From positions 1-40,787 of the forward strand of contig JAHFEG010000017.1 in assembly GCA_023248595.1 (NCBI GenBank): a stretch of DNA of 40,787 bases, written 5' to 3'. The DNA comes from Myxococcales bacterium (GTDB taxonomy: Bacteria > Myxococcota > UBA727 > JABDBI01). This document shows positions 7,473-15,669 of the stretch, one piece after another. Numbering within the stretch: the first letter of the stretch is position 1; each line of letters starts with the position of its first letter. The position numbers and the translations under genes are program-made. The notes beneath the pieces are model-generated. The model saw only the letters and a list, made by a program, of their open reading frames with translations. It was not told the DNA's origin and searched no databases.

Positions 7473-10186
7473 GTTGCACTCTCGCTCAAACGAATACATG
7501 CATAAGAAGGAAGCTCGGCGTAATCCATGCCCGCAAGACCATGGGCCATCAATGCCATGCCAGATTCAAGTTCAGGATGAATGACCACGGGCAAACGCCA
7601 TTTTTTAGAATCAATTTCGACATTCACCATGGAACCAGGTAACCATTTTTGTTTTTGAGCATCCTCATGACCAATACCGATGCAGGGAACAGATAAGTGT
7701 TCAGAAATTGCTAAAGATAAAGCTGCGCGCTCTTCACTGCCAAAAATAAAATAGCGAGGGAAAATTTGCCATTTTCCAGATTGCTGTTTAAACAAAGAGG
7801 GAGGACGTTGAAAAAATACAATTTTCTTGCTTTTTTGTTTGTCAAAGAGACGAACAGCAGGCTGCTGATTTTTAAGCTCGCCCCCAATTTCTTTTTGATA
7901 CTTATTGACGGACTGAACCGAATTCCAACCAGGTTCCCAAAAAAATGGGATCAAACTAGATGGCGGTTGTCCTTCGTAACCTTCCATAGAGTGAGCCAGT
8001 GGCGAATCAACATCGACTAAAGGCTTCGGCTCATGCATCGTTAAATTGGCGACCATTGCCGTTCGGCCACTATAACCGTTGGTTTCACGAGGAATTTTTT
8101 GGCCATCGATTTGAAAAGAAGCGCGATAGATCGCCTGATCAAATGCCGACAACGTATCGATTTCTCGGCACATATCGTCAGTAATTTCATCTAAGTTTTT
8201 CCATAGCGAAGCTTTTTTCTTCGATTTTCGTATCCAGTCTCGTAAAATGCGCCAGCTTTCTAAAATTTTTTCTTTGCGTTCAAAAACGCTGTAATAACGC
8301 TGTACGCGGCCTTCGTTATTGACAAAAGTACCCGTGCCTTCCGAAAAAGAGCAAGTAGCCACGGCTAATTTGGACTGACGCACGGTTTGTTGCTGAAATG
8401 AATCCAAAGCAATAACCGACGGAATATTTTTAAAGAATATTCCTAAATTTTCTGAGGAAAGACGGCGAGACAAATCGTTTTCAAGAACAATGGCCACGCT
8501 CACTTTGCTGGCAACAATTTCCTCCATCAGCAAAGACAAAGGTTTGGCATTCATTAAACTGAGGCCCATGCTGTTCGCTTCAGGTAAAGCATAACAAATA
8601 CGCGCGGAGCTTCCCTGCCGGCAAAGAGCCCATGCAACATTGGCGCTGGCATCCAAAAGCGCTTCCGTATAAAGAGAAGTTCCTGAAATAATCACAGGAT
8701 TTTTCGCTTCGCGCAAAACAGCAGCGATCAAACGTGCTTTGGCTAGCAAATCTGCATCCATTCCCTTTGGCAATTCGACTTCGCTGTTAAGCTCATGAGC
8801 GATCGCGTATCCCAGGCAAGCAATATTATCTGGATGCAATTGAAAACTGGCTGCGACATCCTCCAATTTATTTTTGCTGGCAGTCACTACAAACACAGTG
8901 TCGGATTTTTCACGCACAAAATTACGAACGGCTAAATCATTCCAAGCAGCAATGCCAACCGCTGCAGCTTTTTTTTGCGCCATGTGAATGACATTTTGGC
9001 GAATCGCTAAAGCGAGTCGAGGCGCGGTGTTAATTAAATCTTCCCCGAGTACCAAAATAGCATCTGCTTCCTTCACGTTTTGCAGCGAAGCCGTCAGTGC
9101 AGGACCACGTTGTACGATCTGTTTGACCTTAGAAAGTAAAACAGAATCATGACGCGACAAACCATCATAAAAATTGTCTTCGCCCACTAAAGTTCGCAAG
9201 GCAAAATTGGCTTCCAAAGAAGCTCTGGGGCTACCAATACCCACGGTTCTTTTCGAGGAGGAAAGCAATTTAGTTGCAGACTGAAACGTCTCTTCTTGGC
9301 TAATTTCAGAAGCGACATCTTTTGCTTTTTGACGCCACATCGACACGAATAATCGCTCTTTACTATTGACAAAGCTATGGCCAAATCGCCCTTTATCGCA
9401 CAAGAAATAATCATTAATCTCATGATTGTAGCGGTTTTGCACACGGCGAATACTTTCAAAGCGTTCACCTGGAATAATGTTGCAACCTAGACTGCAAAGC
9501 TGACACACCGAAGGCGCCATTTGCAAATCCCATTTACGATTAAAGAATGCTTTAAATGGTTTGTCAGTAAAAACACCAGTCGGACAGACTTCAACTAAGT
9601 TACCGCTAAATTCATTCTCCAAAGTTCCATCTTCATTTCGGCCGAAATAAACACGGTTACTCGAAGCAAACGAATTTAAATCGGTTCCTCCAGCGACATC
9701 TCGATAATAACGAACGCAGCGGTAACACGTAATACAACGATTCATTTCGTGATTAACAAAAGGACCCAATTTCTGATTATTAAAAGTTCTCTTTTTGAAG
9801 CGGAATTGTCGATAATTATGACCCGTCATGACTGTCATGTCTTGCAAATGACACTCGCCCCCTTCGTCACAGACCGGGCAATCATGAGGGTGATTGGTCA
9901 TCATCCACTCACTCACATCGGCACGAAAACTCTTACAGGTCTCATGTTCAATCGATACACGCATGCCATCCGTCGCTGGCGTCATGCAAGACATTACCAT
10001 ACGACCTTTGGTATCCTCGGCATCTTTGAAATGTTGTACCGCGCATTGCCGGCAAGCACCCACAGAACCAAGCCCAGGATGCCAACAAAAATAAGGAAGA
10101 TCCAGCCCATGTGATAATGCCGCATGCAGCAAGTTTTGACCTTCTTTAATGAAGTAAGGTTTGTCGTCGATAAAAATCGTTGGCAT
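7469..10186 (-). CDS. nuoG: NADH-quinone oxidoreductase subunit G (long type)
   Basis: Peripheral-arm Fe-S subunit, 905 residues, the length of the E. coli-type protein. The N-terminal 2Fe-2S ferredoxin domain has Cys ligands in YFCWHPGLGSVGACRQC (residues about 33-48). Next come HPHDCPVCDEGGECHLQD and CITCYRC (residues about 100-160), then CQLCSLGC near residue 228 with a later CDKGRFG. This last set is the extra N7 cluster of E. coli-like NuoG. The rest is a molybdopterin-oxidoreductase-like domain that is degenerate and not catalytic in this family. It starts 14 bp after nuoF and overlaps nuoH. Confidence 0.97.
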   Translation of the reverse strand: MPTIFIDDKPYFIKEGQNLLHAALSHGLDLPYFCWHPGLGSVGACRQCAVQHFKDAEDTKGRMVMSCMTPATDGMRVSIEHETCKSFRADVSEWMMTNHPHDCPVCDEGGECHLQDMTVMTGHNYRQFRFKKRTFNNQKLGPFVNHEMNRCITCYRCVRYYRDVAGGTDLNSFASSNRVYFGRNEDGTLENEFSGNLVEVCPTGVFTDKPFKAFFNRKWDLQMAPSVCQLCSLGCNIIPGERFESIRRVQNRYNHEINDYFLCDKGRFGHSFVNSKERLFVSMWRQKAKDVASEISQEETFQSATKLLSSSKRTVGIGSPRASLEANFALRTLVGEDNFYDGLSRHDSVLLSKVKQIVQRGPALTASLQNVKEADAILVLGEDLINTAPRLALAIRQNVIHMAQKKAAAVGIAAWNDLAVRNFVREKSDTVFVVTASKNKLEDVAASFQLHPDNIACLGYAIAHELNSEVELPKGMDADLLAKARLIAAVLREAKNPVIISGTSLYTEALLDASANVAWALCRQGSSARICYALPEANSMGLSLMNAKPLSLLMEEIVASKVSVAIVLENDLSRRLSSENLGIFFKNIPSVIALDSFQQQTVRQSKLAVATCSFSEGTGTFVNNEGRVQRYYSVFERKEKILESWRILRDWIRKSKKKASLWKNLDEITDDMCREIDTLSAFDQAIYRASFQIDGQKIPRETNGYSGRTAMVANLTMHEPKPLVDVDSPLAHSMEGYEGQPPSSLIPFFWEPGWNSVQSVNKYQKEIGGELKNQQPAVRLFDKQKSKKIVFFQRPPSLFKQQSGKWQIFPRYFIFGSEERAALSLAISEHLSVPCIGIGHEDAQKQKWLPGSMVNVEIDSKKWRLPVVIHPELESGMALMAHGLAGMDYAELPSYACIRLSESAT

Positions 10187-10200
10187 TGTTTACCCTAGAT

Positions 10201-11478
10201 TTAATGCTGATAAGGACATTTCTTTGTCAAAATATGCTGTTCAAATTCTTCTTTAAATCGACTCAAGCCGGTTTGCAAAGGAGATGCAGCGCCAGGTGCT
10301 AAAGCACAGAAGGTACTTCCAGGGCCCAAAAGACGTGCATGCCTCGCCAAAATTGAAATATCTTGTGTTTGACCTTCGCCGTTTTCAATCGCTGTCAGAG
10401 TTTCTGCAATCCATGATAAACCATCGCGACAAGGTGTACACCAGCCGCACGATTCTTGCTTAAAGAATCGCTCCAAATTCAAAATCATTCCGATGGGACA
10501 AGTTTTATCATCGAGCACAATCATGGTGCCTGTTCCCATACGCGTTCCGATTTTAGCGGTCGACGAAAAATCCATGGGTGTATCTAAACGATCGCTTCCC
10601 CAAAAATCCGTAGAAGCGCCACCAGGCAGCAAAGCTTTAAACTGCAAACCTTCTTTCATGCCACCTGCATGGACTTCTAAAAGTTCGCGTGCCGTTGTGC
10701 CCATCGGTAATTCCCAAGCACCAGGGCGTTTGACTTTACCACTCACGCCGTAGATTTTGGTTCCAGCATCGACACCTTTTCCGAGCGCTTTATACCAAGG
10801 CACACCATGATTAATAATATGCGGTAAATTACAAAGCGTTTCTACATTTTGCACCAAGGTCGGCTTTCCCCAAAGTCCACTGATAGGCGGAAAAGGTGGT
10901 TTTGCCCTCGGTGTAGCTCTTTTCCCTTCCAGCGCATTTATCAAGGCTGTTTCTTCACCACAAATATAACGGCCCGCACTCATGTGAACATATAAATTCA
11001 GACTGAAATTGGAGCCGAGAATATTTTGCCCTAAATAGTTTTCAGCATAGGCTTGCGCAACCGAGGCTTCTAAGCGCTTTTGAGCAAGTTTGTATTCGCC
11101 ACGTAAAAAAATATAGGCAGTCGTTGCACCAATTGCATAGGCTGATATCAACATGCCTTCAATCAATTGATGCGGATCGCCTTCCAGAAGTAAACGATCC
11201 TTAAATGTTCCGGGTTCCATTTCATCAGCATTGGCAATTAAATATTTTATTTTTGAAGCATGCTCGCCCATGGGCACCGCGCCCATCTTAAATCCAGTGC
11301 TAACACCTGCGCCGCCTCGACCCATGAGTCCAGATTCTAAAACAGTTTTCGTTACTTCAGATGGCGCCATACTTTTTACTGCTTTTTGAACACTTAAGTA
11401 GCCACCAGCTTTGATGTAATCATCAATATTCAAGGGACCGCGTTCCAACTGAATATTTTTTGTGAGGGGCTTATCCAT
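10201..11478 (-). CDS. nuoF: NADH-quinone oxidoreductase subunit F (NADH/FMN site)
   Basis: Catalytic entry subunit of Complex I: binds NADH and FMN and carries the N3 4Fe-4S cluster. The NADH-binding glycine-rich stretch GLMGRGGAGVSTGFKMG (about residues 50-66), the FMN-region ANADEMEPGTFKDRLLLEGD, ICGEETALINALEG, and the cluster motif ESCGWCTPCRDG near residue 345 are all present. Of the two possible starts I prefer the ATG at 11478, which has AAGGA upstream and lies inside the last codons of nuoE. The product is 425 residues, normal for the family. Confidence 0.97.
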   Translation of the reverse strand: MDKPLTKNIQLERGPLNIDDYIKAGGYLSVQKAVKSMAPSEVTKTVLESGLMGRGGAGVSTGFKMGAVPMGEHASKIKYLIANADEMEPGTFKDRLLLEGDPHQLIEGMLISAYAIGATTAYIFLRGEYKLAQKRLEASVAQAYAENYLGQNILGSNFSLNLYVHMSAGRYICGEETALINALEGKRATPRAKPPFPPISGLWGKPTLVQNVETLCNLPHIINHGVPWYKALGKGVDAGTKIYGVSGKVKRPGAWELPMGTTARELLEVHAGGMKEGLQFKALLPGGASTDFWGSDRLDTPMDFSSTAKIGTRMGTGTMIVLDDKTCPIGMILNLERFFKQESCGWCTPCRDGLSWIAETLTAIENGEGQTQDISILARHARLLGPGSTFCALAPGAASPLQTGLSRFKEEFEQHILTKKCPYQH

Positions 11479-11968
11479 CGATCGTATCCTTAACAACGCG
11501 TTTTTCCTGATAGGATTTTAAAATTTGCACCACGTTATTTTCATCTAAATCTCGATGCAAGTCATCTCCAATCATCAATGCTGGCGCATGATCACACGTT
11601 CCTAAACACTGCGTTGGCAATAAAGTAAACCGATTATCTGGTGTTGTTTGTCCCAAATCAATGCCAAGCTCATTTTTAATTTTTGCTTTAATCTTCTCGT
11701 ATCCTAAAATCCAACAACTGACGCTATCGCAAATGCGAATCACATTTTCGCCAACAGGTTTTCGGTAAATGAGGTTGTAAAAAGTGCCAATGCCATCAAG
11801 TTCCGTCTCTGACATTTCTAAGTACTGCGCAACTGCTTTTAACGCTTCATTACTCACATAACCGCGGTGATGCTGCACGATAGCTAAAGCTTCCAAGCAT
11901 GCGCTTTGTTTATAAGGGAATTTTTTGATTTCCAGATCAATCTCGTGCGTCTCTTCAGTACTTAACAT
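11471..11968 (-). CDS. nuoE: NADH-quinone oxidoreductase subunit E
   Basis: 24-kDa-type subunit holding the N1a 2Fe-2S cluster, partner of NuoF in the NADH dehydrogenase module. The thioredoxin-like fold shows its four cluster cysteines in CDSVSCW (about residue 87-92) and in PTQCLGTCDHAPAL (about residue 125-135). The ATG at 11968 has AGGGAA 6-7 bp upstream; a TTG one codon earlier is less likely. The product is 165 residues. It is the first nuo gene here: nuoD, which normally precedes it, is replaced by hairpins and an IS200-type transposase on the other strand, so its promoter must lie in 11969-12112 or inside the insertion element. Confidence 0.96.
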   Translation of the reverse strand: MLSTEETHEIDLEIKKFPYKQSACLEALAIVQHHRGYVSNEALKAVAQYLEMSETELDGIGTFYNLIYRKPVGENVIRICDSVSCWILGYEKIKAKIKNELGIDLGQTTPDNRFTLLPTQCLGTCDHAPALMIGDDLHRDLDENNVVQILKSYQEKRVVKDTIDG

Positions 11969-11980
11969 CAAATGTTCCCT

Positions 11981-12050
11981 CGCCGCGCCTGTGGCGTGGC
12001 GTTATGAAAGCCTGGGGCGAAAAGTGCCGCTAGGCACTAGTGAGTCCCAG
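11981..12050. repeat. Two tandem hairpins, REP- or IS200-end-like
   Basis: The first hairpin, 11981-12001, is a GC-rich 9-bp stem (CGCCGCGCC against GGCGTGGCG, one G-T wobble) with a 3-nt loop. The second, 12012-12050, has an outer CTGGG/CCCAG pairing and an inner perfect AGTGCC/GGCACT stem with a 4-nt loop. They lie between the nuoE ribosome binding site and the transposase at 12113. Such imperfect subterminal hairpins are what IS200/IS605-family ends and REP elements look like, but the exact element boundary cannot be fixed from one copy. Confidence 0.5.
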
Positions 12051-12065
12051 AAAATACTTAAAACT

Positions 12066-12094
12066 CCTATACAACTAGCTTTTCTTCTGGGCAA
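12066..12094 (-). promoter_or_regulatory. Possible sigma70 promoter reading into nuoE
   Basis: On the minus strand TTGCCC (12089-12094) and TATAGG (12066-12071) are separated by 17 bp, each matching four of six consensus positions. It would point at nuoE from inside the left flank of the transposase. This is only a pattern match, but the displaced nuo operon needs a promoter and the interval holds no better candidate. Confidence 0.25.
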
Positions 12095-12112
12095 CTGATA
12101 GATTTTGTTTTC

Positions 12113-12565
12113 ATGGCGCAATCGCTTTCCAACTTACTGATTCACCTGGTGTTTAGTACAAAATACCGTGCGCCTTTGATCAATGCAGATATGGAGCCGG
12201 AACTTTACCTGCTCGCCAAGAGCATTGTACGAAATATGAATGCGCCTGTGATTGAAATAGGCGGCACGGAAGATCACCTTCATTTTTTGCTCGTCTTGCC
12301 AAGAACAGGGATGATTAGTGACATCGTGAGAAATCTTAAGTCTGTATCAACACGCTGGGTGAAAGAAAAAGATCCCACCCAAACAACTTTTGGCTGGCAA
12401 AGAGGGTATGCTGCATTTTCTGTTTCACATTCAACACGCAACAAGGTGGCTGAATACATCAGCCTGCAAAAAAAATTGCATGAAAATCGCTCGTTTCAAG
12501 ATGAATATCGTTTGCTTTTAAAAATGCATGAAGTCCAATTTGATGAAAATTTCGTTTGGGACTAA
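12113..12565 (+). CDS. tnpA: IS200/IS605-family Y1 transposase (TnpA)
   Basis: HUH-type single-strand transposase of about 150 residues, the usual TnpA size. It begins with the typical LIHLVFSTKYRAPLI. The HUH metal-binding motif is HLH in GGTEDHLHFLLVLP (near residue 55), NLKSVSTRWVKE follows, and the nucleophilic tyrosine lies in KVAEYISLQKKLHENRSF (near residue 120). The C-terminal EFxx-type end is VQFDENFVWD. All catalytic residues are present, so the gene looks intact. No good ribosome binding site is visible before the ATG, which is common in IS200 elements whose translation is kept low. It lies between nuoE and rplY, both on the opposite strand, at a synteny break. Confidence 0.9.
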   Translation: MAQSLSNLLIHLVFSTKYRAPLINADMEPELYLLAKSIVRNMNAPVIEIGGTEDHLHFLLVLPRTGMISDIVRNLKSVSTRWVKEKDPTQTTFGWQRGYAAFSVSHSTRNKVAEYISLQKKLHENRSFQDEYRLLLKMHEVQFDENFVWD

Positions 12566-12577
12566 AGTATGCATATA

Positions 12578-12608
12578 AAAAAACCCACGAAAAAATCGCG
12601 GGTTTTTT
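12578..12608. terminator. Bidirectional hairpin terminator
   Basis: AAAAAACCCACG (12578-12589) pairs with CGCGGGTTTTTT (12597-12608), with one mismatch, around a 7-nt A-rich loop. The T run on either strand makes it a rho-independent terminator for both the transposase gene (plus) and rplY (minus), whose stops are 14 bp and 23 bp away. It may also act as the right-end hairpin of the insertion element. Confidence 0.8.
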
Positions 12609-12630
12609 AAAAATCATCGACAGATAGGTT

Positions 12631-13272
12631 TTAGCTTGCGGCAGGTGCAGCGGCAACTGCTGGAGTCCCGGCAGCTGCTGTTTCATCATCTTTATCTGCG
12701 CGTGGAATCTTGATCGTCACAATCGGTGTTCCAGGCGGATCAAACAAAGACACACCCTGAGGCAAAATAATTGCACTCGCAGGAGTTGAGCCAAAGGCAA
12801 GCTCAGTGACGTCTAGTTCAATTTTTTCTGGAACTTCTGCAGGCAAGACATTCACACGAATGGTATGGCGAATTTGATCAAGTTTGCCACCTGCAACCAC
12901 AGACTTGCTTTTACCAAACAAAGAAAGGGGAACATTCACAGCAACTGGTTCATTGGCATTGATCTCGACAAAATCAACATGTGTTAAATGTCTTTTGACA
13001 GGATGTTTTTGCAAATCCCGCACCATGACCGTCTTGGTGTTTGCATTTTGGCCATTTTCGTCTTGTAGATTCAAATGGATCATCACGTTACGACGCAAAG
13101 GACTTTGCAACGCTTTGGTCGTTTCTTTTGGGCTAACTGCAACAGAAGTTGATTCTGTGCCATTGCCATAAACGATAGCCGGCAACAAACCTGCTTGTCT
13201 TAGGCGATGGGAAGGACCCTTACCTGTAGAGCTACGTAAAATACCAGAGAGTTCATTGATTGGATTCGCCAC
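12631..13272 (-). CDS. rplY: 50S ribosomal protein L25 (long, CTC-type)
   Basis: 5S-rRNA-binding ribosomal protein. The first ~95 residues form the L25 domain (ELSGILRSSTGKGPSHRLRQ, LPAIVYGNG, DLQKHPVKRHLTHVDFVEI). They are followed by the TL5/CTC-type beta domain, giving 213 residues rather than the 94 of E. coli L25. The C terminus is an Ala-rich tail (TPAVAAAPAAS). I chose the GTG at 13272 because AAAAGGAA lies just upstream and the protein then begins MANPINELSG; the frame is open about 60 bp further upstream. Linkage to prs and tRNA-Gln is conserved in gammaproteobacteria, but pth, the usual next gene, is missing here. Confidence 0.95.
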   Translation of the reverse strand: MANPINELSGILRSSTGKGPSHRLRQAGLLPAIVYGNGTESTSVAVSPKETTKALQSPLRRNVMIHLNLQDENGQNANTKTVMVRDLQKHPVKRHLTHVDFVEINANEPVAVNVPLSLFGKSKSVVAGGKLDQIRHTIRVNVLPAEVPEKIELDVTELAFGSTPASAIILPQGVSLFDPPGTPIVTIKIPRADKDDETAAAGTPAVAAAPAAS

Positions 13273-13408
13273 GATGATTCCTTTTCCCTCGATAACGCTA
13301 AAAAAATTAGCCTCGCAGGAGATGATGTCCAAATTGACATATTTTAAGTTGAAACCGCCTTATGGCTTATTTGAGTAAAACCGTCAACTGCGGACTTACG
13401 ACAGCATA

Positions 13409-13443
13409 TTCAGACGGCCTACGAAGGTATGCGGCCGTCTGAA
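13409..13443. terminator. 11-bp perfect hairpin made of Neisseria-type uptake sequence
   Basis: TTCAGACGGCC (13409-13419) and GGCCGTCTGAA (13433-13443) form a perfect stem with a 13-nt loop, beginning 12 bp after the stop of the minus-strand channel gene. Placement fits a terminator, although no strong T run follows. The arm contains GCCGTCTGAA, identical to the 10-mer core of the Neisseria DNA uptake sequence, which in Neisseria often occurs as inverted pairs serving as terminators. Confidence 0.6.
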
Positions 13444-13455
13444 AGTGACTTATCC

Positions 13456-14118
13456 TTAATCTTTAGAAAGCTTCGCTAAATAACGAGCAGCCAGATCTCG
13501 ACCACCAAGTCCAAAAGCCAAGGCCGCAGCTAAGCACACAGCTCCAAAGGCAATTTGAAAAGCGGAAGTTAAAATTTCTCCACCAATCTTAAGCTGGTGC
13601 AAAGCTAAAAAGGCTGCGAAGAAAATAATTGCATATTGTCCAAGCATGCTGACAGTGCTGGCACCGTGCATGCCTACGTTTTTCAGATATGCAAGCACAA
13701 TACCTCTTACAAAACGAGCCAACATTGTCCCGACAAGCAAAATCACCATCGCTACCAGCACATTAGGGACATAGTAAATAATCTGATTAACAACTTCCCC
13801 AGCGGACTGCATACCAACAACATTTAAGGCTGTAAAAATCACGACAATCACAGCAAACCAGTAGATAATATTTGCAAACAAAGCCACGGTATTATACTGA
13901 ACGCCGCCTTGCCGCAAAAATTCATCGATGCCAGATTTTTCTGCCGCGACATCCAAACGAATAATGTGGCAAACTTTAATCAAAACATAACGTAAAAGCC
14001 TAGCAAGTAGCCAGCCCACCAAAAACACTGCAACAGCTAAGAAAAATCGAGGCAGAAAAAAAGCGATTTCTGTGCCCATTGTTTTCATCGATTCAAGCAC
14101 AACTAATTCATAGTCCAT
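13456..14118 (-). CDS. Mechanosensitive-channel-like membrane protein (TM-helix repeat family)
   Basis: Predicted inner-membrane protein of 220 residues with about five hydrophobic segments. It contains two repeats of the conserved TM-helix type found in CmpX/MscS-related proteins: FFLAVAVFLVGWLLARLLRY (about residues 25-45) and VPNVLVAMVILLVGTMLARFVR (about residues 120-140). A C-terminal glycine-rich helix follows (AALAFGLGGRDLAARYL), resembling the pore-end GLGG..A motif. The large beta domain of true MscS is absent. I chose the ATG at 14118 because a GGGGGG run sits 6 bp upstream; the longer frame starting at 14178 lacks such a site. It lies between prs and rplY, which are usually adjacent. 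Function as a channel or channel modulator is inferred from family only. Confidence 0.75.
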   Translation of the reverse strand: MDYELVVLESMKTMGTEIAFFLPRFFLAVAVFLVGWLLARLLRYVLIKVCHIIRLDVAAEKSGIDEFLRQGGVQYNTVALFANIIYWFAVIVVIFTALNVVGMQSAGEVVNQIIYYVPNVLVAMVILLVGTMLARFVRGIVLAYLKNVGMHGASTVSMLGQYAIIFFAAFLALHQLKIGGEILTSAFQIAFGAVCLAAALAFGLGGRDLAARYLAKLSKD

Positions 14119-14243
14119 GTTAACCCCCCATTTGCGAAATGTTACATCTACTGCATGCAACTCTACTACAGTACACAATTAGAGATCAACACTAACGGCA
14201 AAACAATGCAACAACTGGCGGATTGATTGTACGAAATACGGTT

Positions 14244-15203
14244 TTATAAAAACAGGCTGGAAATGCTTGTCCCTGTGTGCACGCGCAAGATAGCCTCGCC
14301 CACTAAAGAGGCACAAGACAATACGCGAATTCGACTACAGGCCTGCGCTGCTTTGCTGAGTGGAATGGTATCTGTTACGATAACTTCATCCAGTGAAGAT
14401 TTTTCAATTCGTTCAATAGCGGTCCCTGAAAATACTGGGTGGGTAGCATAAGCCCAAACGCCGGTAGCACCCTTCGCTAAAAGAGCTTCTGCTGCTTTGG
14501 TTAAAGTGCCTGCAGTATCGATCATGTCATCAACGATAATAGCTTTTTTACCAGCCACATCTCCAATGATATTCATCACCTCTGCAACATTGGGTTGAAC
14601 TCTTCTTTTATCAATAATCGCTAAGGAAGCATGCAGCCGTTTCGCATAAGCGCGGGCGCGTTCGACCCCGCCAGTATCGGGTGAAACAACGACTAAATCA
14701 TCCGCATTGCCATCAGCACAAAAACGCTGACGGATGTCTTCCATAAAAATAGGGGTCGCATAGAGATGATCAAAAGGAACATCAAAAAATCCTTGTATTT
14801 GCGCAACATGCAAATCCAAAGATATCATACGTGTGGCGCCGGCCGCTTCCACTAAATCCGCAACCAGTTTAGCGGTAATCGCTTCGCGGGGAGAAGCTTT
14901 GCGATCTTGCCTGGCATATCCATAATAAGGAACAACAGTGGTGATTTCTGCAGCAGAAGCACGTTTTAAGGCATCGATCATCACCAACATTTCCATCAGA
15001 TTTTCGTTGGCTGGTGGACATGTGGACTGGACAATGTAAGTATGATTGCCGCGCACGCTTTCTTCAATATTGACCGAAACTTCGCCATCTGAGAAACGCC
15101 GAACATTGGCATTCCCCAAAGGAATCTTCAAATATTGCGCAATTTTTTGGGCCAGTTGCGGATTTGAATTGCCAGAAAACACTTGGATTTGAGCCTCTGA
15201 CAT
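14244..15203 (-). CDS. prs: Ribose-phosphate pyrophosphokinase
   Basis: Makes PRPP from ribose 5-phosphate and ATP for purine, pyrimidine, NAD, histidine and tryptophan synthesis; cytosolic. The 319-residue length is standard. Visible motifs are the N-terminal [14 protein letters not shown], the flexible-loop/ATP region [15 protein letters not shown] (about residue 95-110), [18 protein letters not shown] (about residue 130), the ribose-phosphate region [17 protein letters not shown], and the PRPP-binding [11 protein letters not shown] (about residue 220). AAGGAA precedes the ATG. It starts 27 bp downstream of tRNA-Gln, so the two are probably co-transcribed, an arrangement known in other gammaproteobacteria. 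Confidence 0.97.
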   Translation of the reverse strand: MSEAQIQVFSGNSNPQLAQKIAQYLKIPLGNANVRRFSDGEVSVNIEESVRGNHTYIVQSTCPPANENLMEMLVMIDALKRASAAEITTVVPYYGYARQDRKASPREAITAKLVADLVEAAGATRMISLDLHVAQIQGFFDVPFDHLYATPIFMEDIRQRFCADGNADDLVVVSPDTGGVERARAYAKRLHASLAIIDKRRVQPNVAEVMNIIGDVAGKKAIIVDDMIDTAGTLTKAAEALLAKGATGVWAYATHPVFSGTAIERIEKSSLDEVIVTDTIPLSKAAQACSRIRVLSCASLVGEAILRVHTGTSISSLFL

Positions 15204-15230
15204 TAGAAATATTCCTTATTATAAATCATT

Positions 15231-15305
15231 TGGTTGGGGCGGAAGGATTCGAACCTTCGCATCTCGGGATCAAAACCCGATGACTTACCGCTTGTCTACG
15301 CCCCA
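15231..15305 (-). tRNA. tRNA-Gln (anticodon TTG)
   Basis: A complete 75-nt cloverleaf including encoded CCA. Acceptor TGGGGCG pairs with CGCCCCA, the D arm has AAGCGGTAAG, and the anticodon arm TCGGG-TTTTGAT-CCCGA places TTG at the anticodon. The T arm is GAAGG-TTCGAAT-CCTTC, and the discriminator is A. It lies just upstream of prs. Confidence 0.96.
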
Positions 15306-15459
15306 TTAAGTGAACGGCAAACTTTACCATTAAAAAATACAAGAATCCCATGTTGAATACAAAAGCTTCTGTCAATGCCCCCTTAAAAAATTTAGAACAC
15401 CAAACTCTGCTTTACACACTAAATAATGTCTCTCTTTTTTTACAACCACAGGTGGCCAC

Positions 15460-15669
15460 ATGAAGTATTCTATTTCTCTATTTTGTTTAACAGCGATTCT
15501 CTTTTTAGGTGCTTGCGCCACGACAACAGGGTCCAAACAACAAGGAGGTTGTGCTTGCAATGATAAAAGTACTTGCAGCAAAAATCATTGCCCTAATATG
15601 AAAGATGATGACAGCAAAAGCAACTGCGGCGATTGTGCAAAAGACACATGCCCCCTTCACAAAAGCTAA
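15460..15669 (+). CDS. Small cysteine-rich lipoprotein
   Basis: A 69-residue protein with a clear lipoprotein signal: MKYSI, a hydrophobic stretch, and lipobox LGAC ending at Cys19. The mature part of about 50 residues has seven further cysteines in short spaced pairs (CAC, CSKNHC, CGDC, CPLH) among many Lys, Asp and Ser residues. This suggests metal binding or a disulphide-rich knot at the membrane surface. GGTGG lies upstream of the ATG. The stop overlaps the convergent ttcA stop by 4 bp. I do not recognise the family. The 154 bp upstream (15306-15459) hold no other gene and no clear promoter. Confidence 0.7.
   Translation: MKYSISLFCLTAILFLGACATTTGSKQQGGCACNDKSTCSKNHCPNMKDDDSKSNCGDCAKDTCPLHKS

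Noticed and set aside
9749..10114. Plus-strand 121-residue frame inside nuoG
   Set aside because: It lies fully antisense to conserved Fe-S motifs of nuoG, has no ribosome binding site and its composition reflects the opposite strand.
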